Below are positions 23,556 to 34,325 of a DNA stretch of 64,000 nt, piece after piece; position 1 is the stretch's first letter, and each line of letters begins with the position of its first letter. Below the pieces are notes generated by a model. That model was not told the DNA's origin. It saw nothing but the letters and a program-made list of their open reading frames with translations, and searched no databases. This DNA is from Vanessa cardui. Its lineage: Eukaryota; Arthropoda; Insecta; Lepidoptera; Nymphalidae. The stretch lies in the NCBI RefSeq assembly GCF_905220365.1, contig NC_061136.1, positions 1,297,514 through 1,361,513 of the forward strand. The letters are read 5' to 3'. The translations under genes and the position numbers were made by a program.

Positions 23556-23700
23556 AGTGATGTCTCTGTAAACCAAAATGGCGGAGTAAGTTTTTAGTTC
23601 ATGCCTGTAATATAGGTATCAAATGCAAAGTTATGTCTCTTTAAACCAAAATGGCTGAGTAAGTTTTTAGTTCATGCCTGTAATATAGGTATCAAATGAA
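23556..23700. repeat. two-copy tandem repeat, 73-bp period
   Basis: TGTCTCT(G/T)TAAACCAAAATGGC starts at 23561 and again at 23634. Both are followed by GAGTAAGTTTTTAGTTCATG and CTGTAATATAGGTATCAAAT, with only a few differences. No function is apparent. Confidence 0.8.
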
Positions 23701-24277
23701 AGGACTTACTGAGATTGCGAATGTGAGTTTAATTACTGAAAAAGTAAACAAGGAATTGAAAATAAAAAAGAACCTTTCATTTATATGCGTTGAGAAAAAA
23801 AATTACATACTTTTATGGTTAACTTATATCGTTATTTCTTCAGATATCTTAACTTGCTACGAAACGATTGAGTCTAGGCCGTTTTAAGTACCTATCATTA
23901 AACAAATTTAATACAAGTAACTAAAGCCGATTCCAATCGAAGCAGGAATGAAGATTAACAAACCTTATTCTTACGAAGTTCATGTAGGTTACAAATAACT
24001 TAGCTATTATATCTTTATTTATAAAATAACAAGATTGTACTTACTACTTCTTACATCCACTTTCATTCCAAAATTTTGATAACACTTTCGGCGATTTGCA
24101 TTCGCCTTTGAATTTGTATTAGCTTATTGTTGCGTCGCTATTGTGTATATAGCGCTCCATTTAACGTAAAATACAGAATACTTAATATTAATAACGTTTG
24201 GCAAATACTATACATATATTTAAATGTTCTTTATTATTAAATGCATTAATATATACAAATATGAACAAAAACTAGTT

Positions 24278-24412
24278 ACTGTATAAGTCTTAACCGCGTG
24301 GAATGGTGGCAAGAATGCTAGCAGCCCCGTTGAATCGCAATTCCGATCCTCTGGGCAAAAAACGAACCAGCCCTCCTGTCACCAGTGGAGGCAATGAGGA
24401 TATGTGTTAAAC
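24278..24412. repeat. interspersed repeat fragment, family R6, longest copy
   Basis: Adds GAACCAGCCCTCCTGTCACC and CAGTGGAGGCAATGAGG to the sequence shared with 4805 and 16640, extending the family by about 60 bp. Confidence 0.6.
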
Positions 24413-24811
24413 TTTATTATTTAGTTTTATTTGAAAACATCAAACTATTATTGTGAACATTAATTTGTTTATTTTTTTTTTCAAGTACGTTAAGTTATAT
24501 TTACTCTCACGTTTTAAATGTTGAGATTAAATATAACTTAGCTATCTTTTAATTTAATAAAATCTAATTTCTTGTTACACAGTACCTGATCTTTATCAAA
24601 ACAAAGGACGTATCGTATTAATTTAATTGAACCCCGCTGGGTACCGCCCAAATATTTCAATTTGAAAGCATATTCATTGAAATTTATTATTATAACCCAA
24701 ATGTACTTTGATACAGTTGTATATATATTTAGATAAAGAAATGTAAGCATATATGACCTTAAAGAATAGAAACGGCCAAAAAATTGATGGTCATAAAGCC
24801 ATGAGCCATCA

Positions 24812-24895
24812 TTACTTCTGATTTTCCATAACACAAGTGCTTCAGCTACTTACATTGGGATCAGAGTAATGAATGTGATGTCGTCTCATATTTAT
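24812..24895 (+). repeat. SINE family S4, 3' part only
   Basis: TTACTTCTGATTTTCCATAA, CACAAGTGCTTCAGCTACTT and ACATTGGGATCAGAGTAATG match the 3' half of the element at 8812. The tRNA-like head is missing. Confidence 0.75.
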
Positions 24896-25277
24896 TATTA
24901 TTCATTATTTTGTTTACAGCTCTCAAATAATGCAAATACATAATCACGGTTTTTAATAAGCAAATGATTTCTCCAATTGAAATTAATTGTGTTTTAAATG
25001 GAAAGGGTTTTTTGGCATACCATTATAAAATTAAATCGAATATATTTTATTCAAGTCAAACCGTTAATATTTTAACTCTACCACAGTTTCGGAAAGCAGC
25101 TTCATGCAATTTGAAACGGGAAGAAACTCGCATAGTTGCTCTTTCAAAACAAACCGGATTTAAAATAAGCTTAGCTAAGCTTATCCACAATTAGTTTTTG
25201 ATCAATTCCGAGGATTAGTTAGACTTTAAATCTATCTCGATATATACGTATAGTGTACCATTATCACTGTCATTACG

Positions 25278-25540
25278 TAGTATAAAACAAAGTCGCTTAC
25301 CGCTCTCAGAACCTATGTATGCTTAGACCTTTAAAATTACGCAATGGATTTTGGTGCGGTTTTTTTTTTAATAAATTGAGTAATTCGAGAGGAAAGTTTT
25401 TATATATAATACATGGACAATATAGTTAAGAAACCCTGATAATTGTAGATGTTTCTAATGTGATGTCGTAAATAAACAAATTCTGTTGTATATTCAGTAT
25501 CAGTATTGCACCGTATTGAAACCAGGGCGGGTAACTAACT
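25278..25540 (-). repeat. interspersed repeat, family R5, reverse copy
   Basis: Starts AGTATAAAACAAAGTCGCTT, includes TACGCAATGGATTTTGGTGC, TCTAATGTGATGTCGTAAAT and GTATCAGTATTGCACC, and ends near AGGGCGGGTAACTA. Nearly the full length of the copy at 5917. Confidence 0.7.
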
Positions 25541-25990
25541 ATAAAAATAAAGTTATATATATTTAGCATATGAAAATGCAGTTGTGTTTGTCCAGTTTCA
25601 ATCCGACAATCTTCGATTTAGAATCACCGTGTCAGAATATTTATGTTTAAGAAAAAACAAATTAATTATGTATAATGATCGTGACAAGACATATCCACAG
25701 TGGATAAGAATGGAAGATACCTGATGACAATGACCTCCTATTTAGCGATTTTTTATATCTTGGTGGTATTTTCTCTAGTTTTGATCGCATAATTATTAGG
25801 CTAAGTATAGGCTGTAGTGGGAAAGACTGTCATTTGAGTCTCAATCTCGGTATGGGTCGAAAACACAACACTAAGGAGAGCATCTATTAAAACTGAAATA
25901 TCTTACTGTTTTTGTCAAAATACTACGACTATTTTTTACTAGTTCCATTGTTATTATTTAATACCAAAATAATTAATTTTGGAGTTAAAT

Positions 25991-26146
25991 CCAGCACGCT
26001 GCTCCACGGTGGATTATTGGAAATGTAGGTAGGGAACATAATTTAATTGAAATGAGACACATGCAGGTTTCCTTGCGATGTTTTCCTTAATCGCCGAACA
26101 CAAGATTAATTTATAATTCATTAATTTTAACACAAATTAAAACATG
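25991..26146 (-). repeat. SINE family S1, partial, head-to-head with the next copy
   Basis: Body only, in reverse: CACGCTGCTCCACGGTGG, GAGACACATGCAGGTTTCCT, CGATGTTTTCCTTAATCGCC. The tRNA-like head expected next on the plus strand is absent, and 23 bp later a forward copy begins. Confidence 0.7.
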
Positions 26147-26168
26147 GAAATTCAATCCATTGGTTACA

Positions 26169-26483
26169 GAGTCGAGATGGCCCAGTAAGTCAAGATGGCC
26201 CAGTGGTTAGAACGCGTTCATCTTAACCGATGTTTGCAGGTTCAAACCCAGGCAAGCCCCGCTGATTCATGTGCTTAATTTGTCTTTATAATTAATTTCG
26301 TGCTCAGCGGTGGAGGAAAACATCGTGAGGAAACCTGCATGTGACAAATTTCATAGAAATTCTGCCGCATGTATTCCACCAACCCGCATTGGAACTACGT
26401 GGTGGAATATGTTCCAAAGATTCTCCTCAAAGGGAGAGGAGGCCTTTAGCTTAGCAATGGGAATTTACAGGCTGTTGTTGTTA
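26169..26483 (+). repeat. SINE family S1 with duplicated A-box head
   Basis: The head is doubled: GAGTCGAGATGGCCCAGTAA is followed by GTCAAGATGGCCCAGTGGTT. Then come AACGCGTTCATCTTAACCGA, the B box CAGGTTCAAACCCAGG, the body and a GGCTGTTGTTGTT tail. Complete apart from the extra 20 bp or so at the start. Confidence 0.8.
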
Positions 26484-26519
26484 ATGGTTACACGTTATAA
26501 TAAGCGTTCTGATAAATGG

Positions 26520-26625
26520 TGGTGTGTTGACCACCTAAGGTATGGTTAATATTTCTTACAGTGCCAATGTCTGTGAGCAGTGGTTACCACGCACCATCAG
26601 GTGGACCATTACCAGTCTACGAATT
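26520..26625 (-). repeat. R2 fragment
   Basis: GGTATGGTTAATATTTCTTA, CAGTGCCAATGTCTGTGAGC and CATCAGGTGGACCATTACC follow the R2 head in reverse order, diverged. Confidence 0.5.
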
Positions 26626-28968
26626 GACAAGAAATAAAAATAGGTATTAAAAAATCAGCTATGTACATATATGATCTCCGTGATGTAGGAAAACTTCGTG
26701 AGAAACCCAGCTTACAATTCTGCAACACAAATGTAATAAATCTTTTATATTATAGGATTAATTAGGTTTATCTTAATTTTACTTTAAATTGGTCGGATAT
26801 TTATTGAACCAAGCACAGTCCCATTATCGGACCACGAACTTGTGGAATTCATGTACCCACAATGCATTATTGCGTTAAGTGCACTATTGTTTATATAAAT
26901 TAGAAATAAATAATTTGTTATTTACGCTTATTAATATCACCCTAGGTAACTAAAGAAAATCAAGATTATTTTTTCATTAACAATAGACAAAAAAAGTGCA
27001 ATAAACCTCTTTTAATGTATACAATTAAATGTCAAAAGTATATGATACGACAACAATTTGCCGCAAGAAATGTCATAAGTAACAATTTAAGATTTGAGTG
27101 TAATAAAACTATTAACACAACATTAATTTATGTCACTATATTAATTTACCAATCAATACGTATATTATTTATTCCCTTATTGTATATAATTTTATCCTTT
27201 GACCGCCCATCCACGAATGTAGCTTTCTTCTGCCCTGCCCGTTCAAAATCCACCGCTTTTTGTTTTTCTCGTGCCAGGCAGTACCAGCTCGCCGCACCAC
27301 TCCACGAGAGGAAGTGACGGGAGTCCCACTATACTGTGTCAATAACCGAATTAATAATTATACTAACAAAGTTATTTCAAATAAAAACGTATTTAAAAAT
27401 GAAAACCGTACTAAAAATTATTATTTCAATTCAAATTATATAAGTATATTTAGAAAAATCATGACAAAAGGGTAATAAAAAGTTACGCTAAATTTATAAA
27501 CCGTGTGTATTCTTAAGCTCTTTCACTTGATGGCCTTGATGGTATACATTTGGGATTTCAGGTACAAATTTGTTTGTAATTTGAATGTAACCAAATCGCC
27601 TCCCGGCTATCCAAGATTAACTCTTGCTGGGATGATGATTTCAATACTGCACAAAGCATCAGCATCACTACTGCTCTGCAAATTGTGATATGTTACGAGA
27701 ACAACATTAGCCTTCAATACGGTGTTATGACATTTGATTCCATATCATAATTTATATCACATTACTATTGCACCATTCCATTACCATCCCGAACTACTGA
27801 TATTACAGATATTATAAATTAAATAGACCCTTTCTAAATAGGTTCAAGTTTTGACGATAAAACATTTATAAAACTTAAAATTATATTAGATACATTGAAG
27901 GAAGATCAAAATAATTTTCATGTACTTGTTCGTAAAGCTTTTTTTTAATCGTATTCGCCCACAAACAAATAGGACCATTATGGTAAGGTCACAAATGCCC
28001 ATTAATTGCGTGGTATAACATCTTCAAATGGAAAAACTTATACTGGTGCGCCCCGAGATGAGAGCAGTACTTCATGTGAGGCCGAATTTGGTCCTTGTGT
28101 AGTTTTAGCCGATGGACCAACGTGAAGTACCGTCTTGCTTTGCCTTTTTGATGTCAATTTAGCTTTACCTAATTGAACAACCAACCCTCTGAACTAGACG
28201 AGGTACGAGAAATTCATTCTTTCAGAGTCCTTTACGTTTAAGGGAAGAAAACGAGTTCATATTTTATATTTTATAATAGGAAAGTCCAAACATATTACCG
28301 AATAAAACGCCTGTTGATTATGATAACATACTGTGCTTCGTCTACTGTTTATAATTCATTCAAAAATGACGTCATTGATTTGTTTTAGCTCAAAACAATC
28401 GGTACAAAGACAATGTGCTGTCGCCCACGTTAGTCCCTGATCCATTCAATGAGAATATACTGCCTCAATTTTCATTGAAATATGTTTTTTTATTGTTTTG
28501 AATACGATTCAGGAATAGATTTCAAATAGAATTGGTTTAAAAATACTCCAAAAACCTAGTAAACCATTTCAAAAACTTGTCTTTCCGTCAGTTCATTAAA
28601 AAATGCATGTTTCGAGTTCCATTATTTGGTACACTATATCTTTTTGCCTTTCTGTAGGTCATCTCTAATTATAATTTATATTTGTAATGTGTCTCTGTAT
28701 TATGTAAACCTGTTTTGTCTACCTTAACTTTTCAATAATGAATAACGTGAAATTAGAAATTAATCTATTAAAATTATCACATTGACTGAAAAAAGCCCTG
28801 AGTAGCTTTATACCAATGATGCAGCCAAATTGTCTATGTATCGAATATATCATTAGATCAAAGCTCATCACTTGGAAGAAGTGCATTCTGTATAAGGTTT
28901 GAACCTATAATGACCTATTTCGATAATTTGTTATCAATATGCATGTTATTTGCATGTATACAGTAAAG
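26626..28968. other. 2.3 kb without a supported gene
   Basis: Several short open frames (27015-27688) overlap a locally GC-richer patch near 27200-27330, but none has a domain, and the frames do not join through convincing splice sites. About 27955-28030 may be a very decayed R2 copy. Confidence 0.35.
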
Positions 28969-29267
28969 TAACAGTAACAGTCTGTAAATTTTCCACTGCT
29001 GGGCTAAGACCTCCTCTCCCATTAAGCAGAGGGTTTGGAACATATTCCACCACGCTGTTCCAATGCGGGTTTGTGGAATACACATGTGGCAGAATTTCAA
29101 TGAAATAAGACAAATGCAGGTTTCCTAGCGATGTGTTCCTTCACTGCCGAGCACGAGATGAATTATAAACACAAATTGAGCACACATATATAGTAGTGCT
29201 CGCCTGGGTTTGACCCCGAAATCATCGGGTAAGATGCACGCGTTCAACCCACTGGGCCATCTCAGCT
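28969..29267 (-). repeat. tRNA-derived SINE (family S1)
   Basis: Near full length in reverse: AACAGTCTGTAAATTTTCCA, GCTGTTCCAATGCGGGTTTG and ATCATCGGGTAAGATGCACG, ending ACTGGGCCATCTCAGCTC. The B box is damaged (GGTTTGACCCC). Confidence 0.8.
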
Positions 29268-30023
29268 CTTTTTGCATATATAACGATTTAGTATTTGTTT
29301 CGTAAGGGTGTTTTGTTGCTTTTATTCACAGGATCGTTCGGGCTTAAATATTTTGACGCTCTGTCTCAATTTACATTCATTGTGCGCTTATATATTAACT
29401 CTGCGGTGACAGTGACAAATTGCCAGAATGAAATGGCCCTCAATACGACCACGTTACGTCTATTTGGTTTACCGCAAATGCATACATTGAAGGACAATTG
29501 TTTAATCAGTTCAGAAAACAAGTAGAATTTTTAAAAAACATCGATAACTTCCTGATTTTCTGCCGCCGAACACAAATACTTTGTACTATTGTATTCTGGT
29601 TACAGGTGAGTGAGTCGTAACATTTTGGTTACAAAGGGGAAAGCATTGGCGGTGTAAGTAATGGTAAATACTTCTTTTAGCTTGCCGCTATTGTATGGTA
29701 AAGAATTATATGTTTATGGAATCATCGTAATTTACCATTACCGTTGTAGTAATCCTTGGAAGTTCTATTAAATTGTTCCAATTAAAAAATTATTAATTTA
29801 AGAGAGCGGAAATATTACTGGCTAGTTATGGAGCAGAAAGAAAATTAGATAAAATTATCGACAGACACCAATTCTCTACTTAACTATATATTATACTATT
29901 TGATGTAAAAAAAATATTTAAATATTCTCATCATTTTGATCGATTGCACACCTTAGGAATGAAGCGATCGCCTCCTGGCTATTTAATTTAATTTAAATTG
30001 TTTATATAATATATGAGACAAAA
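29268..30023. other. no confident gene
   Basis: The open frame 29295-29525 starts next to a pyrimidine-rich tract and TTCACAG (29327-29333), which could be an acceptor. The 60 or so residues after it match no family I know, and no partner exon is visible. About 29570-29690 is probably decayed R2. Confidence 0.3.
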
Positions 30024-30125
30024 AAACCCGCCGAGTTTCTTTCGCCAGTTATTCTCAGGTCAGGGTATTTTCTTTTCCGAACCGTAATACTTCTATATTG
30101 AATAAAGCAATTTGAGTTTGCCACC
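30024..30125 (+). repeat. R3-like repeat, different subfamily
   Basis: CCGAGTTTCTTTCGCCAGTT, TTCTCAGGTCAGGGTATTTT and TTCCGAACCGTAATACTTCT follow the R3 order but with consistent differences (TTTCGCC for CTTGCC, CAGGTCAGGG for CGGTAGAATC), so it is a sister family. Confidence 0.55.
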
Positions 30126-30688
30126 AAATAAAGATGTATATGTATATGAACTTACAGTTTCGAAATCAAAAAAAATTTGAAATTCGAAAAAAAAACTTTT
30201 GAATAAACACGAAGTTTCGCGGGTGTCCCGCTGGTATTAAATAGATTAACCTGAAAAAATCTAGAGGGTTCTTTAAATCATTAACCCCATGATCTTGAAT
30301 GTTGACCCTTCCAAGGTCAGAGACTATCCTTAAACGACTCGAGGGACGAAACTAATAAAGTGGACTTCGGACTAATTGCAGTATAAATTAGTTACGGCGA
30401 GTTGTACTCTAGGAGCTATTTACTTAACGGCGACGGTGAGCGTTCCGCAAACAGGAAAGTGAAAGAAATAATAGAAAAACTGTTTTCGCACACACTTTCA
30501 CGCCATTTTATTGTTTGTCATTGGTATGTCTTATTTTTAATATTTTAGTGTTTTATTTTGTGAAATACAATATGTTTAAGGTTTATTTATACAAATTTCA
30601 TATGCAATATACATAAGAGCCTCCGTTAGAAGTCGTAGATATCATTTTCATTGACTTGGAATATATCTTTGAAGGGATATTACTTGTC

Positions 30689-30982
30689 TTTTTTATGGCA
30701 TAGGTTGGCGGACGAACATATGGGTCACATGATGGTAAGTGGTCACCATCCCCCATAGGCAATGACGCTGTAAGAAATATTAACTATTCCTTACACCGTC
30801 AATGTACCAACAACCCTGGGAACTAAGATGCTATGTCCCTAGCGCCTGTAGGTGCACTGGCTCACTCACCCTTCAAACCGGAACACAACAATACTGAGTA
30901 CTATTATTTGGCGGTAGAATAACTGATAAGTGGGTGGTATCTACCCAGACGGGCTTGTACAAAGCCTTACCGCCAAGTAAAG
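30689..30982 (+). repeat. short retroposon, family R2, full length
   Basis: From TTTTTTATGGCATAGGTTGG (head) to GACGGGCTTGTACAAAGCCT and TACCGCCAAGTAAA (end). Together with the copy at 1933 it gives the family's complete span of about 290 bp. Confidence 0.8.
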
Positions 30983-31041
30983 TTCTCTTCGAGTAGTGTT
31001 GTCTTAAATTTTCGCGATTATTACACATTTAAATAACATAG

Positions 31042-31123
31042 GTAGACTGACCTACCCGTGACCACGAACGCTGTAAAGTGCTGTAGACTGACCTACCCGT
31101 GACCACGAACACTGTAAAGTGCT
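31042..31123. repeat. two-copy tandem repeat, 41-bp period
   Basis: GTAGACTGACCTACCCGTGA with CCACGAAC(G/A)CTGTAAAGTGCT occurs at 31042 and 31083 with a single difference. The following GCTCGAAACGTCGGGATGCC belongs to a dispersed repeat I know only vaguely. Confidence 0.85.
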
Positions 31124-31329
31124 CGAAACGTCGGGATGCCAAAAATAATTAATATACGCGATTCAAATCCGGTATAACTAGTTTTATTTAAATTGTCTTC
31201 GAGTATTTGAATATATTATATTTAATTTTGATAAATATATACGTCATTAATTATACCGTCCCATATCATTTTTATTTATGTAAAATAAGAATTCAGTGTG
31301 CCGAAGTACCACTACCACTGCAACACAAG

Positions 31330-31480
31330 CATTAAGAAATACATATATTGTTATGTCCTTTGTGTTAGTTACACTAGTCCACTCACCTTTGAAACTGAAA
31401 AAAAACAATACCAAGTGTCGCTGTTTGGTGATTGAATATATGATTAATGAGTTTTGAGAAAAGCGACGGGTTTGCACCAC
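31330..31480 (+). repeat. decayed R2 copy
   Basis: TGTTATGTCCTTTGTGTTAG, ACTAGTCCACTCACCTTTGA and CGACGGGTTTGCACCAC keep the R2 order but are strongly diverged. Confidence 0.5.
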
Positions 31481-32133
31481 ATCTTAGCACTAATGAAATG
31501 CAGCATGTATATTAATCAAACTAAATATTGCTTTATAGCCAAACATAAAGACACTAGTAGCTATCTCTTAGACTACTACTAGTTTCGTACTAGAAGATAG
31601 GGCAGTTCCGAGTTTGTAATTAGTTTACTCAGAACAACCCCAAGCGATTCAAAGTTTATTTCATGGGACGCGATAAATCACCCTTGAGAACACGTCTTGG
31701 GTATTGATACGGTACATACTATGTATTCTGATCAGCTACATCTTTGTATGTGTGTAATCTTCTCTACGTGTAACTGAATTCCTTCTGAGCCATTGAAATG
31801 ATTGCGACGAAGGCTTATCTATATTTAAGTGGTTTCCAGAATTGTTAAGCTTCATTTGAGCTGAATGATCATTCACTCACACTCTCACTCCAGTGTAACT
31901 GACATAAAATTTATAATTTTTCTTACAGTGCCATTGTCTAGATTTCTTTGAGAGATTGTTCAGGCGGACATGGCCAATGAGGATATTATCAGATGATCAT
32001 CCGTTTCATCAAACAATCATGTGTTTCCATGATGTGATCCAAAATATGATCATGAACCTTAAAAAGTGAATTGTTCTACGAAATTTCTAGGACTTCTCAT
32101 GGTACCGGCAAAAACGGTAGAAATAGATAAAGA

Positions 32134-32442
32134 CAATGATATTCTAATTAACAGATATGTTATATCCTTACTAAATAAAAGAAAAAAGTGTGCCGCGCCG
32201 GGGACCATTTATTTTAGTTTATTTTTACATTTCGTTAAAAGTAAAAAGGATCACTTGATAAAAACAATAAGTAAAAGGGATAACTAGATGTTTTAATTAC
32301 GCAAAACGTATTACTGCGTAATTATGATGTATTATAACGTATTACTACGTAAAACAACTAAATGCAAACGTCTCAATTAGGACGTTTTCTAGTCTTCACT
32401 TTTTGCGCGTTAATAACATATCTGTTTACTACAACATCATTG
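32134..32442 (-). mobile_element. 309-bp MITE, family M1, copy C (reverse)
   Basis: Inverted relative to copies A and B: it begins CAATGATATTCTAATTAACA and ends TGTTTACTACAACATCATTG. Flanks GATAAAGA (32126-32133) and GATAAAGC (32443-32450) match at 7 of 8. Same 309-bp length. The apparent open frames across it are incidental. Confidence 0.9.
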
Positions 32443-32450
32443 GATAAAGC

Positions 32451-33180
32451 TAAAAAAGCTAAACAAATGACTGACCGAAAAAACCTCTTCGATAGCTGAT
32501 AAACAATGGTCAATTTGACAAAAAAAAATATCTTATTTAATTGATATTTATTTTCCACCAACTTAAAAGTTACTTTATTGATTAGGTCCAACTGAATCAT
32601 TTTTCGACGTTTTCTTTCTCATTTTACACAAGCAAATGTAATATCATATTTAGAACAAGAAGTAGTTCGCCGGAGCTTAATTGCTTGTTAAAAAATAAGT
32701 AAAATTGTTTTTTGTTTGATTATTTCAGAAATGTACCCTTTTGTGGATGGAAGATTTTTATCCAGTATACTTCTAATCAGTGACTCCTATGCTAAATTCA
32801 ATTAGATTTATCCCATCGATTCCAGTGTGAGTAACAGCTCCAAACACGCCAACTTTTGCATTTCTCACAGTCACTTATTCAGTCTGACACTTATCTCCAG
32901 CGCAAGCGACGTGATCTTGTATTATCGAACTTATTTCCGTCAACTTACATGCGAATTCAATTTTCCAAGAAATTGCTTGTGGTAAAAAGTCGAGAGATTT
33001 TATTACATGTTTGTGCAAACCCGTCTGAGTAGGTTATTTTACTGAGAAATTAAATTCTTTATATTATTGCTCACGCACAGGAAACGGACAGTATGATTAC
33101 AATATACATAATATGTCAAGAGTCTTTAGCTGGCGTATTGACTAGGAATGATAATTTTAGATTGCTAATCTAAAATGTGT
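32451..33180. other. gene-free sequence
   Basis: A short R2 3' fragment (TTTGTGCAAACCCGTCTGAG) is seen near 33008-33036. Otherwise nothing is recognised. Confidence 0.4.
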
Positions 33181-33365
33181 TTATAATTTATCTCTTGCAC
33201 GGAGGTGCAGAGTAACATCGTGAGGAAACCTGCTTGTGTCAAATTTCAGATATCTGCCACATATGAATCCACAAAACAGCAGAAGCAGCGTGGTAAAATC
33301 TGCTCCTAACCTTCTCCTAAAACTCTAGGAGAAGAGGCCTACGCCCAACTTTTGGAAATTTACAT
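33181..33365 (+). repeat. tRNA-derived SINE (family S1), old 3' two thirds
   Basis: TAACATCGTGAGGAAACCTG, CAGCAGAAGCAGCGTGG, CTTCTCCTAAAACTCTAGGA and GGAAATTTACATCC match the S1 body and end. The tRNA-like head is not recognisable. Confidence 0.65.
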
Positions 33366-34325
33366 CCATAAACCGTTACCTACAATCCGTGATATAAGTG
33401 CTAGCATTTTTATTAAAAAAATAAATACAGTTATTTAGAATAATAAAACACAAAAGTATTTAAAACTTTATTAAAAAGACATTTTCATTAAAAATATTAC
33501 ATTACATTATATAAATATTATTTTTACTAATTCACACTCTTCTATAAAACAGTCTTTATATACGTTAAGTCCATCAAATCAACGCGTATGAAACGTAAAC
33601 AGATCACAATTCACAACAGGAAACAAACTATTATATAACTCAAAAACTACGCCAATTTTATTGATATTAAACTTATTTGTCGAACAAATATGGCGAGTCA
33701 CAACTGTTTGACTGCAAACATCCTACGCTATTAAAAACACTTTATAATTTTATAAATCAAGACATATTGATTAAAGTTTTCGTTAAGGTTTCCCAAAAAA
33801 TGTGTTTACTGAACTTTTTATAAGTTTATAATTAATGTCAGCTTACAGTAATAGAACCCACTCACTGTCACTTCAAAGAATTTGAAAACCTTTTGATGTT
33901 TAAAAATTGGAATAAATTTGAAGGAGAATATTTTTAGTTTCAAAATTGAGTAGAACATTTATCGACAACGAATTCGACGAATAAATCAAAAAATTGCGTA
34001 AAAAAATCAAAGGCCCTCAAAAATCAACAGTAGGATTCTGTAATAATTCACTTTGTATCCTACCTTGAAATGATGGCAACCGACTTACGACGATAATCAA
34101 TTTTGATCCGTGTATCCAATAGATTTTATAATTATTATAGTCATTTTCGCTTATCAGATTCTGACATTTCAATTTCTTCTAATAAAGCACTTTTATAAGA
34201 CTGTAATAACAATTGAATGGATTGGACTGTATTAAAATTTGTTTCTTTATTTGTACTGTGTGTATCTGTTTACATTTCATTCGAAGTGAAATTAACTGTT
34301 TGTTTCGTTCCGACGATGACAATGA

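Noticed and set aside
32066..32600. Genes on both strands over the 32-kb region
   Set aside because: The frames lie across MITE copy C and differ in the other copies.
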